Positions 32,872-40,858 of a stretch of 64,000 nucleotides of DNA are shown here, one piece after another. The translations under genes and the position numbers were made by a program. Position 1 is the first letter of the stretch, and the number at the start of each line of letters is the position of its first letter. The notes under the pieces were generated by a model that saw nothing but the letters and a program-made list of their open reading frames with translations, was not told the DNA's origin and did not search any database. Source of the DNA: an uncultured Rhodopila sp. (GTDB taxonomy: Bacteria > Pseudomonadota > Alphaproteobacteria > Acetobacterales > Acetobacteraceae). The DNA lies in contig CAIZFE010000035.1 of NCBI GenBank assembly GCA_903932145.1, positions 186,001-250,000 of the forward strand, read 5' to 3'.

Positions 32872-34407
32872 ATGCCCACCGGCCATCCTGCCCAGGACAC
32901 ACGCAAGCCGAAGCGGACCTGGCGCGACCGCCGGGCGGTGACGGCGATCGTGTTTGCCCTCAGCCTGTTCCCGCTCATGGCCATCATCGCGCTCGGCCTC
33001 GACGCCGGCATGGCGTTTTCGGCGAAAGCGCGGCTCGACACCGCAGCGGATCTGGCCGTGCTGGCCGGAGTCAGAACCGCGGTCAACGCGCTCGCCGCCA
33101 ATTCGGCCAATTATATCGCGCTGGGCCAGACCGCCGGCACGCAGCGGTTCAACGCCCAGGCCGGCCAGCAGATCGCGGCCATCAGCGCGCCTGTCTCCAG
33201 CATCGCGCTGACCGCGACCGGCACCGCCATTCAGGGCGTGGTCACCTGGTCGGCGACCTATACCACCACATTCGGCAAACTGTTCGGGGTGCCGACCTGG
33301 AGGATGTCCGGATCATCCGCGGCCAGCGGGCCGATGAGCGCACCATATTTGAATGTGGAAGTGCTGCTGGACAATTCAGGCTCGATGGAGATCGCCGCCA
33401 CCGACGCCGACATCAAGACGTTACAGATTCTGACAGCCTGCTCGACCGCATCGCAAACGGCGGGCCAGGGTTACGGCGCCTATGGCTGTAGCGCCGGCGG
33501 TTACAGTTACAGCGGGACACTCGCATGCCCGATTCCGGCCACCAAAATCGGCGGCGTTTCGTATCCGGCCTATCCTGTCAACAACGCGCCGGCCTGCCCG
33601 AACCGGCAAGGCGCCCAGGCCCCGTGTGCGTTCGCCTGTCATTTCGACACCAGCAAACCAGCCGGCACCGGAGTCGATTATTATGCCGTCGCCCGCAGCA
33701 CGATCGGCACCTCGTATCAGATTACGCTGCGGTTCGATCTGGTGAAACAGGCCGTCAACCAGTTGATCGCCACCATGCAGACGGACGGCGGAACGACCGG
33801 GACGCTGAATATCGGCATTTTCACCTTCTCCGACATTCTGACGCAGGTCTATCCATCCAGCGGCGAGGCCGGCCATGACTGGGCGACGGCCAGCAGCGTC
33901 GTCGGCGCGCCGCCAACGCAGCCGAATCAGCCGGACACCGGGTTGCAGCCCTATGTCGGGGTGAATGGCGGCGACACCGACTTCCCGACGATCATGAACG
34001 ATCTGGCCGGCGCGCTGACCGCATCCGGTAACGGCACCACCTCCGCGTCGCCGCGCAAGGTGCTGTTCCTGGTGACGGACGGACTCCAGGACCCGGCCAA
34101 CCGGAACATGATGGCGTTTCCACCAAGCGCCTGTAGCAAGTTCAAATCGATGGGTTACACAATTTATGTCGTTTATACACCATATCAATCGCTGATGAAC
34201 ACCTGGTTCCTGGATGGAACCTATCCGACCCTGGAGAGCATCGTGCAAGCAGATCCGGCCGCGACGAACTCCATTCCGTATAATTTACAGCAATGCGCGT
34301 CCGCGGCCTCCGATTTCGTCATTGCAACGGATGGCGCATCGCTTCAGGCCGCGATGCAGACGTTCCTGACCATGGCGCAGAGCCCGGTCAGCCATTTGAC
34401 GCAATAG
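32872..34407 (+). CDS. TadG-like pilus-associated protein with von Willebrand factor A domain
   Basis: A 511-residue protein. The N-terminus is a TadE/TadG-type prepilin-like anchor: basic head, then 'AVTAIVFALSLFPLMAIIALGLDAGMAFSAKARLDTAADLAVLAG' (in parts), residues 22-66. A vWA domain begins about residue 162 with the metal motif Asp-Asn-Ser-Gly-Ser (MIDAS) and includes 'KVLFLVTDGLQD'. It has many small and Cys residues in 185-260 (four to six Cys), suggesting disulfides outside the cytosol. Such proteins associate with Tad/Flp pili or the cell surface. No tad, cpa or rcp gene is in the window, so it is an orphan. Confidence 0.85.
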   Translation: MPTGHPAQDTRKPKRTWRDRRAVTAIVFALSLFPLMAIIALGLDAGMAFSAKARLDTAADLAVLAGVRTAVNALAANSANYIALGQTAGTQRFNAQAGQQIAAISAPVSSIALTATGTAIQGVVTWSATYTTTFGKLFGVPTWRMSGSSAASGPMSAPYLNVEVLLDNSGSMEIAATDADIKTLQILTACSTASQTAGQGYGAYGCSAGGYSYSGTLACPIPATKIGGVSYPAYPVNNAPACPNRQGAQAPCAFACHFDTSKPAGTGVDYYAVARSTIGTSYQITLRFDLVKQAVNQLIATMQTDGGTTGTLNIGIFTFSDILTQVYPSSGEAGHDWATASSVVGAPPTQPNQPDTGLQPYVGVNGGDTDFPTIMNDLAGALTASGNGTTSASPRKVLFLVTDGLQDPANRNMMAFPPSACSKFKSMGYTIYVVYTPYQSLMNTWFLDGTYPTLESIVQADPAATNSIPYNLQQCASAASDFVIATDGASLQAAMQTFLTMAQSPVSHLTQ

Positions 34408-34420
34408 ATCGGCACGAACG

Positions 34421-35197
34421 CTAAACCGCGGCCCGGCCGCCATCGACGAACAGGTTGACGCCGTTGATGTACCGGCCGGCGTCGGAGCACAGCAGTAGCG
34501 CCGCCCCGACCAGGTCGTCCGGCGTGCCCAGCCGCCCGGCCGGAATGCGTTGCGCCAGCGCCTCGCCTTCCACCGCCATCTGTTCGCGGTTGCGTGCCGT
34601 CAGGATCGCGCCGGGGGCGAGATTGTTCACCGTCACACCCTGTGCCCCGAACTGCCGAGCGAGGCTCAAGCCCCAGTTGCGTTGGGCGGCTTTGGTGCCG
34701 GCATAGACGAACATCGCCGGGTGCGGCCGCTCTTGCTGCACGCTGCCGATCGTCACCACCCGGCCCCAACCGCGCGCGGCCATCGGCGGCACCAGGGTTT
34801 GCAGCAACTCCATGGTCGTGCGCAGGTTGACCGCGATCTGGCGGTCGAACCGTTCGCGGGTAATGGCGGCGAAATCCTCCGGCAATTCGATGGAGGCATT
34901 CAGCACCAGGATATCGACCGGCGCCCAGGCCGACACCGCGGCGGCCAAATGGAGGCCGGCGTCGTCCCGGACAAAATCCTGGGCGAACGCGGTGGCTTCG
35001 CCGCCCATCGCCTCGATCTCGCGCACCACGCCGGCGGCGTCGCTGGCTTCCTCGTCCGAACCGGCGTGATGGATCGCTACCCTGGCCCCCGCGCCCGCCA
35101 GGCCCAGCGCGATCGCCCGGCCGATTTCGCGGCGTGCGCCGGTCACCAGGGCGGTGCGGCCGGTCAGGCGGAACGACGCGAACGGATCATGGGACAT
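34421..35197 (-). CDS. Short-chain dehydrogenase/reductase
   Basis: A 258-residue classical SDR. The cofactor motif is 'ALVTGARREIGRAIALGLAG' (TGxxxxxG), with 'LVLNASIELP' in the NNAG position. The catalytic set is Ser in 'VVTIGSVQQER' and Tyr-x-x-x-Lys in 'FVYAGTKAAQ'. The C-terminal 'DDLVGAALLLCSDAGRYINGVNLFVDGGRAAV' (in parts) is the standard 3-oxoacyl-reductase-like end. NAD(P)H-dependent reduction of a ketone or oxidation of an alcohol is expected; the substrate is unknown. It ends 14 bp from the convergent TadG-like gene. Confidence 0.9.
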   Translation of the reverse strand: MSHDPFASFRLTGRTALVTGARREIGRAIALGLAGAGARVAIHHAGSDEEASDAAGVVREIEAMGGEATAFAQDFVRDDAGLHLAAAVSAWAPVDILVLNASIELPEDFAAITRERFDRQIAVNLRTTMELLQTLVPPMAARGWGRVVTIGSVQQERPHPAMFVYAGTKAAQRNWGLSLARQFGAQGVTVNNLAPGAILTARNREQMAVEGEALAQRIPAGRLGTPDDLVGAALLLCSDAGRYINGVNLFVDGGRAAV

Positions 35198-35375
35198 GGC
35201 GGGACTCCAGGGGCGGCGGTCCGATTGACGTAGCGCACCGATGTCACGGTCACAATCGGTGCATGTCGTCGGCTGAAGGCGGGTTTGCGCACGGCGCCCC
35301 GTGTCCGAGCTGTGTCAGACCTTTGCGCCCGTGGCCCCGCTTGAACGAACGCAATTCCCCGGTCATCATCATCGA

Positions 35376-36260
35376 ATGACAGACCCGCAGAAGCCATTCC
35401 AGCGCCTGGACTATCAGGCCTCCATCGACCGACCGAAACTCCAGTTGCCGGGCGGCAAGCGCGTCGCCGTGTTCCTGGTGGTGAATATCGAGCGATGGGA
35501 CATCGATCGCACCATGCCGCGCCAGGTGCTGTCCCCGCCGCAAGGCGCGACCGTGATCCCCGACGTGCCCAACTGGGCCTGGCACGAATACGGCATGCGG
35601 GTTGGCTTCTGGCGGTTGAAAGCGGCGCTGGATTTGCATGGCATCGCGCCGACCCTGGCGATCAACGGTATCGTCCCCTCCGCTTATCCTCAGGTGACCA
35701 AAGCCTGCCGCGATGCGGGGTGGGAGTTCATGGTCCACGGCCACCACCAAATGGCGACGCACCTCGTCGAGGACCAGCGCGCGATGATCCAGGAGGCGAT
35801 CGCCACGTTGCGGGAGGCCGGCGGCCACGATCCCGTCGGCTGGCTGGCGCCCGGCCTGACCGAGACGCTGGACACCCCGGACCTGCTGGCCGAGGCCGGC
35901 ATCAAATATTGCGCCGATTGGGTGGTCGATGACCTGCCGGCGACGTTGCGCACCAAACACGGCCCGATGCTGACGATGCCGTACAGCGTGGAACTCAACG
36001 ACATTCCGATGATGATGATCCAACATCATCGCGCCGAAGAACTGTACGACCGCACCATCGCGCAATTCGAACGTCTGTATGAGGAGGCCGGAGAGCAAGG
36101 CGCCAAAGTCATGGGCCTTGCGGTGCATCCTTATATCAGCGGCGTGCCGCACCGGATCGGCTGGTTCGAACGCGCATTGACCCATATGGCCAGCCGCCCT
36201 GGCACGCTGTTCTGGCAAGGACGACAAATCATGGACTGGTATCAGCAGGTAACCGCATGA
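35376..36260 (+). CDS. Polysaccharide deacetylase family protein (PuuE/allantoinase-like)
   Basis: A 294-residue NodB-fold hydrolase. The core is 'KRVAVFLVVNIERWD', 'FWRLKAALDLHGIAPTLAINGIV', 'EFMVHGHHQ' for the metal site and 'DPVGWLAPGLTETLDTPDLLAEAGIKYCADW' (in parts). Proteins with this pattern include PuuE-like allantoinases and other amidohydrolases rather than cell-wall deacetylases. ATG 35376 is preferred to 35301 since the conserved sequence starts later. It overlaps the next hydrolase by ATGA, so the two form one unit, which suggests a small degradative pathway for a nitrogenous or acyl compound. No uric-acid pathway gene is adjacent. Confidence 0.85.
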   Translation: MTDPQKPFQRLDYQASIDRPKLQLPGGKRVAVFLVVNIERWDIDRTMPRQVLSPPQGATVIPDVPNWAWHEYGMRVGFWRLKAALDLHGIAPTLAINGIVPSAYPQVTKACRDAGWEFMVHGHHQMATHLVEDQRAMIQEAIATLREAGGHDPVGWLAPGLTETLDTPDLLAEAGIKYCADWVVDDLPATLRTKHGPMLTMPYSVELNDIPMMMIQHHRAEELYDRTIAQFERLYEEAGEQGAKVMGLAVHPYISGVPHRIGWFERALTHMASRPGTLFWQGRQIMDWYQQVTA

Positions 36261-37084
36261 GCTTCATGGCGCGATGGGGCACGCTCAGCCAGGCCGAACG
36301 AGACGCCGCCTACAACAACTCCGCCGCCGTACCCGACAGCCCGATATTGAACGCGGCCCGCGAGATGGGCTCGTCGATATTCCGGATGTCGCATCCGGCC
36401 CGGCTGGACCTGAGGTACGGCCCGCGCGAGCGCAACACATGGGACCTGTTCCCGCAGCCCGATCCCGACGCACCCTGCGTGGTGTTCATCCACGGAGGCT
36501 ATTGGCAACGTAACGCCAAAGAACAATTTGCCAACCTCATCGCCGGCCCCTACGCGCGCGGCTGGTCGGCGGCGTTGCCCGGCTATACCCTTGCCCCCGA
36601 TGCCTCGCTGACCGAGATTGTCGCCGAAATAAATGCCGCTCTCGACTGGCTGGGTGTGCACGGCCCGGCGCACGGGATCAACGGCCCGATCGTGCTGTCC
36701 GGCTGGTCGGCGGGCGGGCACCTGACCGCGCAGTGCCTCGGTCATCCGTTGGTGAAAGCCGGGCTGGCGATCTCCGGCGTGTTCGAACTCGGCCCGGTGC
36801 GCGACACCTACCTGAATGAAAAACTGCGGCTGACCGAGCACGAGATCGTTGCGTTTTCCCCGATGCGGCTGCCGCCGGTGAATAAACCGCTGGCATTCGC
36901 TTACGGAACCGCCGAACTGCCCCCGTTGATGTCAGACAGCCGCGATCTGCACGCGCTGCGATCGGCCGCGCATCTGCCGGGCGCGTTGATCCCCGTGCCG
37001 CGCGCCAATCATTTCACAATTGTCCATGAACTGCGGGACGCCGAGGGAATACTGACCCGGCAACTGCCTTTGTTGTTGGGTTAA
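36257..37084 (+). CDS. Alpha/beta hydrolase, arylformamidase-like
   Basis: A 275-residue esterase-lipase-fold protein. The oxyanion motif 'VFIHGGYWQRNAKEQFANLI' is followed by the nucleophile elbow Gly-Trp-Ser-Ala-Gly-Gly ('VLSGWSAGGHLTAQCLG'). The acid and His are suggested by 'AYGTAELP' region and 'ANHFTIVHEL'. The layout is that of kynurenine formamidases and related carboxylesterases. It is coupled by a 4-bp overlap to the deacetylase-like gene. A joint ring-opening or amide-cleaving pathway is possible, but kynurenine genes are not in the window. Confidence 0.87.
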   Translation: MSFMARWGTLSQAERDAAYNNSAAVPDSPILNAAREMGSSIFRMSHPARLDLRYGPRERNTWDLFPQPDPDAPCVVFIHGGYWQRNAKEQFANLIAGPYARGWSAALPGYTLAPDASLTEIVAEINAALDWLGVHGPAHGINGPIVLSGWSAGGHLTAQCLGHPLVKAGLAISGVFELGPVRDTYLNEKLRLTEHEIVAFSPMRLPPVNKPLAFAYGTAELPPLMSDSRDLHALRSAAHLPGALIPVPRANHFTIVHELRDAEGILTRQLPLLLG

Positions 37085-37150
37085 AGCCGTACGACAAATG
37101 ATCATGTCATACCAGCCGCTGTTGGCTTTGCCTTACTTCCATTTTACGTT

Positions 37151-37229
37151 CGTCATGGCCCGGCTTGTCCGGGCCACCAATGCCCTGGCGGTGCCGCGAT
37201 AGGTGGCCCGGACAAGCCGGGCCATGACG
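37151..37229. repeat. Perfect 28-bp inverted repeat (intergenic palindromic element)
   Basis: Arm 1, 37151-37178, and arm 2, 37202-37229, are exact reverse complements around a 23-bp spacer. The arm begins CGTCATGGCCCGG and contains GGCTTGTCCGGG. Shorter or degenerate relatives occur at 973-1003 and 27424. Its size and the conserved outer CGTCATGG suggest a REP-like or MITE-like element. Confidence 0.8.
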
Positions 37230-37367
37230 ATGGGAGGCGAGAGTCGGCTTCAATCGCGGTTCCTTAGTTTCCCCCGCCCGCGTGTCCTAAACCCGGGGCA
37301 AGGGGCTTGACACTCCGAGTTGCGAGGCCACCCTGTCCGAACTGAAGAAAACAAAGAGGAAACCACC

Positions 37368-37658
37368 ATGTCAGTCCGCCTCATCGTCTCGATCACCGCC
37401 GCACCCGGCAAGGGCGCGGACCTCGCGGACGCCTTCCGTCAACGCTGTCTGGACGTCATGCAAGAACCCGGTTGCGAGCAATTCGAGGTCTTCCAGAGTG
37501 TCGTTAACCCGGACCGGCTGGCGCTGCTCGAACGCTGGGTGGATCAGGCCGCCCTCGATGTCCACGCCAAGGTCAACACCACCCGCCCGCCGATGCCGGC
37601 CGGGTTGCGTCTCGGAACAGGCGAGCGCGAGGATTACGAATACGCGCTAAAACGATAA
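37368..37658 (+). CDS. Antibiotic-biosynthesis-monooxygenase (ABM) domain protein
   Basis: A 96-residue ferredoxin-like-fold protein. ATG 37368 follows AAAGAGGAAA ribosome-site-like sequence. 'RLIVSITAAPGKGADLADAFRQRCLDVMQEPGCEQFEVFQS' (in parts), then 'LALLERWVDQAALDVHAKVNT' is the ABM/putative quinol monooxygenase pattern, with the conserved Glu-Arg-Trp. These small dimeric enzymes use cofactor-free oxygenation of quinols or have unknown roles in redox stress. It is monocistronic after the palindromic element and convergent with the LVIVD gene, with a hairpin between them. Confidence 0.88.
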   Translation: MSVRLIVSITAAPGKGADLADAFRQRCLDVMQEPGCEQFEVFQSVVNPDRLALLERWVDQAALDVHAKVNTTRPPMPAGLRLGTGEREDYEYALKR

Positions 37659-37668
37659 AACAACGATA

Positions 37669-37703
37669 GTGCATGACCGCTTCGGCCCGAAGCAGTCATG
37701 CAC
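37669..37703. terminator. Bidirectional hairpin between convergent genes
   Basis: GTGCATGAC-C-GCTTCG (from 37669) pairs with CGAAGC-A-GTCATGCAC (to 37703) with one mismatch and a short loop, exactly filling the gap between the ABM and LVIVD stops. No long U-tract follows. It may also be a relative of other CATGAC-containing repeats. Confidence 0.6.
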
Positions 37704-37709
37704 AAGTCA

Positions 37710-39017
37710 CTACCCCTTATACTCCAGAACATGCAGCCCGGCATTCCAGTCGCTGAGATAGATAATCCCATCCTTTGACACATACGCATCGCAGGTCTGC
37801 GCCGCCAGAGCCACATTCGGCCGCGGATCCATCAGCTTCTTCGGCACCGGCGGCACCCAATATGCGATCTCCTTAGGCGCAAACTGATCCTTGATATCGA
37901 ACACCCGAAGCCCGGCATTGTGATAGGTCGCGAAAATCACATCCTCCGACTGGAACGCCCCCGGCCGGTTCTCGTGCAAATTATGCGGCCCGAAATTGCC
38001 CAGCTTGCAGTAATCCCGATCCGTCGGCGTCGGCAAAGTCGAGATCGTCACCGGGTTCTCCGGCGCCCGCACATCAAGGACGAACGTGTGGAAGATCCCC
38101 TTGGCGCAGTTGTCGGCATTCGACTCATCGGCCACGACGGCCAACCCACGACCCGGCAGCGGCAGCGGTGTGTGAGTCCCGCCCGGAAACGGTGGCGACC
38201 AGTTGATATGCGACAGCAGCTTCGGCGCCGCCGGATCGCTGATGTCGTGAATGGTAAACCCGCCATCCCGCCAGGCGGCATAACCGAGATTTCCAGCGGT
38301 AATCATATGATGCAGCGCCCAGCGCTTGCCCTTGGGTGACATCGGGGTTTCGCCCGCCGCCCGGTTCATGCCCGGCAGCCACCATTTCGATACAATCTCC
38401 GGCTTCGTAATATCCTTCAGATCGACGATGCACAGAATATGATCGGTGAACCCGTCGAAATGCGCCGAGACATACGCATATCGCCCGCCAACCCACCAAA
38501 GCCGGTTGATGCCCAGGCCCGGCATCTCCAGGAACGCGACTTCGCGAATCTCCGCCGGCTTCGAGATATCGTGAATCGACAGTCCGGATCGAAATTTCTT
38601 GCGGTTGGTCAGCGTGTCTGACGGGTTGTTTTCATAGTAATCACGCATGCTGTTATAAGACTGCATCGCAACGATGTTGGCGCCGTTTGCCACCAGCATC
38701 ATGTCGCCGGACACCTGAAGATGGTGCGTCCGCGTAAAGTCGCCCGCCGTCCAGAACCCGACCGGTTTCAAGTGCCGCGGGTCCGATGCGTCCAGCACCG
38801 TGATACCGTTGCTGAACATATGCCCGACGTAGACGTGCTTGCGGTTGACCATGACCTGCACGCCGTCGGGGCGCCCACCCTGGTCCGAATACGACAGATG
38901 TTTGATCTTGTGTCCGATCCCTTCCGGCGGAATCGATGCCTCGGCGTGCGCGAGGCCGGGTGCCATGCCCGCGGCAAAAAGCCCCGCGGAGAACCCGCGC
39001 CGTGTGAAACCCTGCAT
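37710..39017 (-). CDS. Tat-exported LVIVD beta-propeller protein
   Basis: A 435-residue protein. It starts with a twin-arginine signal, 'FTRRGFSAGLFAAGMAPGLAHA' (residues 4-25), so it is folded before export to the periplasm, which often implies a cofactor or rapid folding. The rest consists of LVIVD-type blades ('YVGHMFSNGITVLDASDPRHLKPVGFW', 'GLSIHDISKPAEIREVAFLEMPG', 'YAAWRDGGFTIHDISDPAAPKLLSH', 'GLRVFDIKDQFAPKEIAYWVPP', in parts). Such repeats build a beta-propeller, usually for protein or sugar binding. The family has no firm enzymatic role. It stands alone, with the ABM gene convergent. Confidence 0.85.
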   Translation of the reverse strand: MQGFTRRGFSAGLFAAGMAPGLAHAEASIPPEGIGHKIKHLSYSDQGGRPDGVQVMVNRKHVYVGHMFSNGITVLDASDPRHLKPVGFWTAGDFTRTHHLQVSGDMMLVANGANIVAMQSYNSMRDYYENNPSDTLTNRKKFRSGLSIHDISKPAEIREVAFLEMPGLGINRLWWVGGRYAYVSAHFDGFTDHILCIVDLKDITKPEIVSKWWLPGMNRAAGETPMSPKGKRWALHHMITAGNLGYAAWRDGGFTIHDISDPAAPKLLSHINWSPPFPGGTHTPLPLPGRGLAVVADESNADNCAKGIFHTFVLDVRAPENPVTISTLPTPTDRDYCKLGNFGPHNLHENRPGAFQSEDVIFATYHNAGLRVFDIKDQFAPKEIAYWVPPVPKKLMDPRPNVALAAQTCDAYVSKDGIIYLSDWNAGLHVLEYKG

Positions 39018-39277
39018 GACGAATCCTGCCTGTGAAACGTTACTATCGGATCATGGTGGCCAACCGCATCGTCCGGGTCAACGCCCCGTATTACGAAGGC
39101 GGCAACAGGGCGTGCACGACGCACACGGACCCGCGCGACAAGGTCGGTTTGATCAACTCCTGGATCGACAGTCGGTCAGGCCCATCAGTTCCGGCTGCAA
39201 TTCAGCGAACAATCAGGGATCCGCCATCGAGCCCGGCTGTGCGTTGGCTATCGAACGCCGCTCGGCAAGCAGACACT

Positions 39278-39754
39278 TTACGCAACAGATGTTGCACCGG
39301 CTCGCATGATTCGGCGGCGTTCGAGACTCTCACGCGGCCAGAATTGTTCGATATCGTACAACTCAGGGAATGCGATCGTATTTGGCGGTAACACCATCCA
39401 GGGCAGCTTTGAGGATGTGTAGATATGGATGTCGGGCGGCCAGAGATACGGCTCATCCATCGTTCCGACGCGGACGAAGCGAACCGCCGAACCGGCCTGT
39501 GGGTAGTTACTCCAGACGGCTACCTTGCATCCGGGACAACGCGCGATCCGCTGTCCCCTGCCGCTGGCAGACGGCGTGTCGATCAACTCCGGCTCCCCGC
39601 CAAGGTGCTGGACCCGATCGGCTTCATACAGCGCGTTAAGGGCGTTTGCCGTCCCGGTCTCACGCTGGCACCAGGTGCAGTGACAGGCATGGACGATCAA
39701 AGGTGCGCCGGTGAGACGGTATCGGACGTGCCGGCACGTGCAGCCACCCTCCAT
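39278..39754 (-). CDS. GFA-family (CENP-V/glutathione-dependent formaldehyde-activating) protein
   Basis: A 158-residue zinc protein. The metal sites are visible as 'GGCTCRHVRYRL', 'CHCTWCQRETG' and 'ARCPGCKVAVWS'. The second half has 'VRVGTMDEPYLWPPDIHIYTSSKLPWMVLP' (in parts), the usual GFA end. Translation starts at ATG 39754, which has GAGGAG upstream; an in-frame Met at 39919 adds 55 unrelated residues. Family members are linked to S-hydroxymethylglutathione chemistry but most, including this one, are uncharacterised. Confidence 0.88.
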   Translation of the reverse strand: MEGGCTCRHVRYRLTGAPLIVHACHCTWCQRETGTANALNALYEADRVQHLGGEPELIDTPSASGRGQRIARCPGCKVAVWSNYPQAGSAVRFVRVGTMDEPYLWPPDIHIYTSSKLPWMVLPPNTIAFPELYDIEQFWPRESLERRRIMRAGATSVA

Positions 39755-40214
39755 GTGAGCCTCCTCGCTCTGGGGTTCCTGATTGTTGGGCTCCGATGGA
39801 ACCCGAACATCAGCCAATATGCCATTCTGAGAGTGCGTCAGGTGATGTTCAGATGCCGCCCACCAAGGTGCTCTCATCGATTTGAGTATTGACTGACCGG
39901 CGGTGCGGCCCGCGTCCAAGACAATGCGACCGCAAGGTGGACCTTAAGCCAAACTGATCGGGCGCAAAGGTCGTTTCGGCTGCCTACCTCCGGGGTCGCC
40001 GTGAGAAATGGCGACCTTCGGGGGCAGGACATGAGTGGTTATGCTCGCGTTCCCGTTCGGCAGGGCGCGGCGCGGATCACTCTGCCACGCCGGCCGGGTG
40101 GGCGGGTCCACCGACCCGAAACACGACACCGGGGCCGTTCCTCTGTCAATTCGCCCGATGACGGACATCAACCGGGAATGGGACCCGGGCGCATGTTGGA
40201 TCAGATGGATTATC
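39755..40214. other. Intergenic stretch without a supportable gene
   Basis: These 460 bases lie between the GFA gene start and the end of the Tyr/Pro-rich lipoprotein gene. Long reading frames cross it on both strands, but they continue antisense through neighbours and carry no recognisable motif. I see nothing I can name here. Confidence 0.45.
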
Positions 40215-40757
40215 TCAGCACTTCTGGTTGGGTTCGCAGTGCCGTCGTTCTTCGCGTGCGGGTTGTGTTGGGCGAGCCGCGGCCGGAGTCGCGGCCGGCC
40301 GAGCCTGTTCGGCGGGACGATATTGTTGCTGGCCGCGATAGGGCTCCGCGCTGGACGGGCGCGCTTGCGGATAGCCGCCACCACCAGAGCGGAAAGTCGC
40401 ACCCGACGCCCGTTGCTGCTCGAGGTGACGGCCAACCTGATCCGGGGCGTGATGAAATTCATGACGCCTGTCGTAGTAGCCCCAACCGCCGCCGAAGAAG
40501 ACCAGCGGCATGGCTGCCCCTTCCACGAACAAGGTGGGGGCGCCATCGTTGTAGCTGTAGCCGGGATAGACATTCCCATAGGCGTCGGTTGGCGGTGGGT
40601 AGCCCGCTTGCGGATACGCCGGTTGCGCGTACCCGTAACCAGCCGGGGGCGGATATTCAGGCTGGGCATATCCATAGCCCGCGTTGGGCGGTGGCACATA
40701 ACAGCCACTCAAAGGCAGCAGCAGGGCCACCAGCGGGAGAGCGCGACGCATCCTCAT
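40215..40757 (-). CDS. Tyr/Pro/Gly-rich lipoprotein
   Basis: A 180-residue protein with a lipoprotein signal ending Leu-Pro-Leu-Ser-Gly-Cys (Cys19). It is followed by imperfect tandem 'YGYAQPxYPxAGYPPP' repeats up to about residue 65, a central block 'PTLFVEGAAMPLVFFGGGWGYYDRRHEFHHAP', and a Gln/Arg/Pro-rich C-terminus with two closing cysteines. Surface lipoproteins of this composition are frequent in Acetobacteraceae and other alphaproteobacteria but have no known function. The central block with HEFHH could bind metal. Start may be Met1 or Met3. Its stop is well separated from the transporter gene behind it. Confidence 0.72.
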   Translation of the reverse strand: MRMRRALPLVALLLPLSGCYVPPPNAGYGYAQPEYPPPAGYGYAQPAYPQAGYPPPTDAYGNVYPGYSYNDGAPTLFVEGAAMPLVFFGGGWGYYDRRHEFHHAPDQVGRHLEQQRASGATFRSGGGGYPQARPSSAEPYRGQQQYRPAEQARPAATPAAARPTQPAREERRHCEPNQKC

Positions 40758-40858
40758 GGAATCCTTTTCCGTTCAATTATGAACAGATAGGCGATCAGGG
40801 CGGCAATTACACCAAGCGATCTGCCGGTCGCCGGGCCGTCGCTGCCACCGGTGGCTGC

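Noticed and set aside
32454-34407. Genomic island inserted at tRNA-Arg(TCT)
   Set aside because: No integrase and no duplicated tRNA end were found, and the neighbouring genes show no obvious change in composition.
37136-37153. Third GTTC-type LexA box at CTTCCATTTTACGTTC
   Set aside because: The spacer is 8 bases and the first half-site is CTTC rather than GTTC, so it does not fit the box. It lies at the edge of the palindromic repeat.
39032-39391. 119-codon plus-strand frame overlapping the GFA gene
   Set aside because: It overlaps the antisense strand of the GFA gene, has no ribosome site and looks random.
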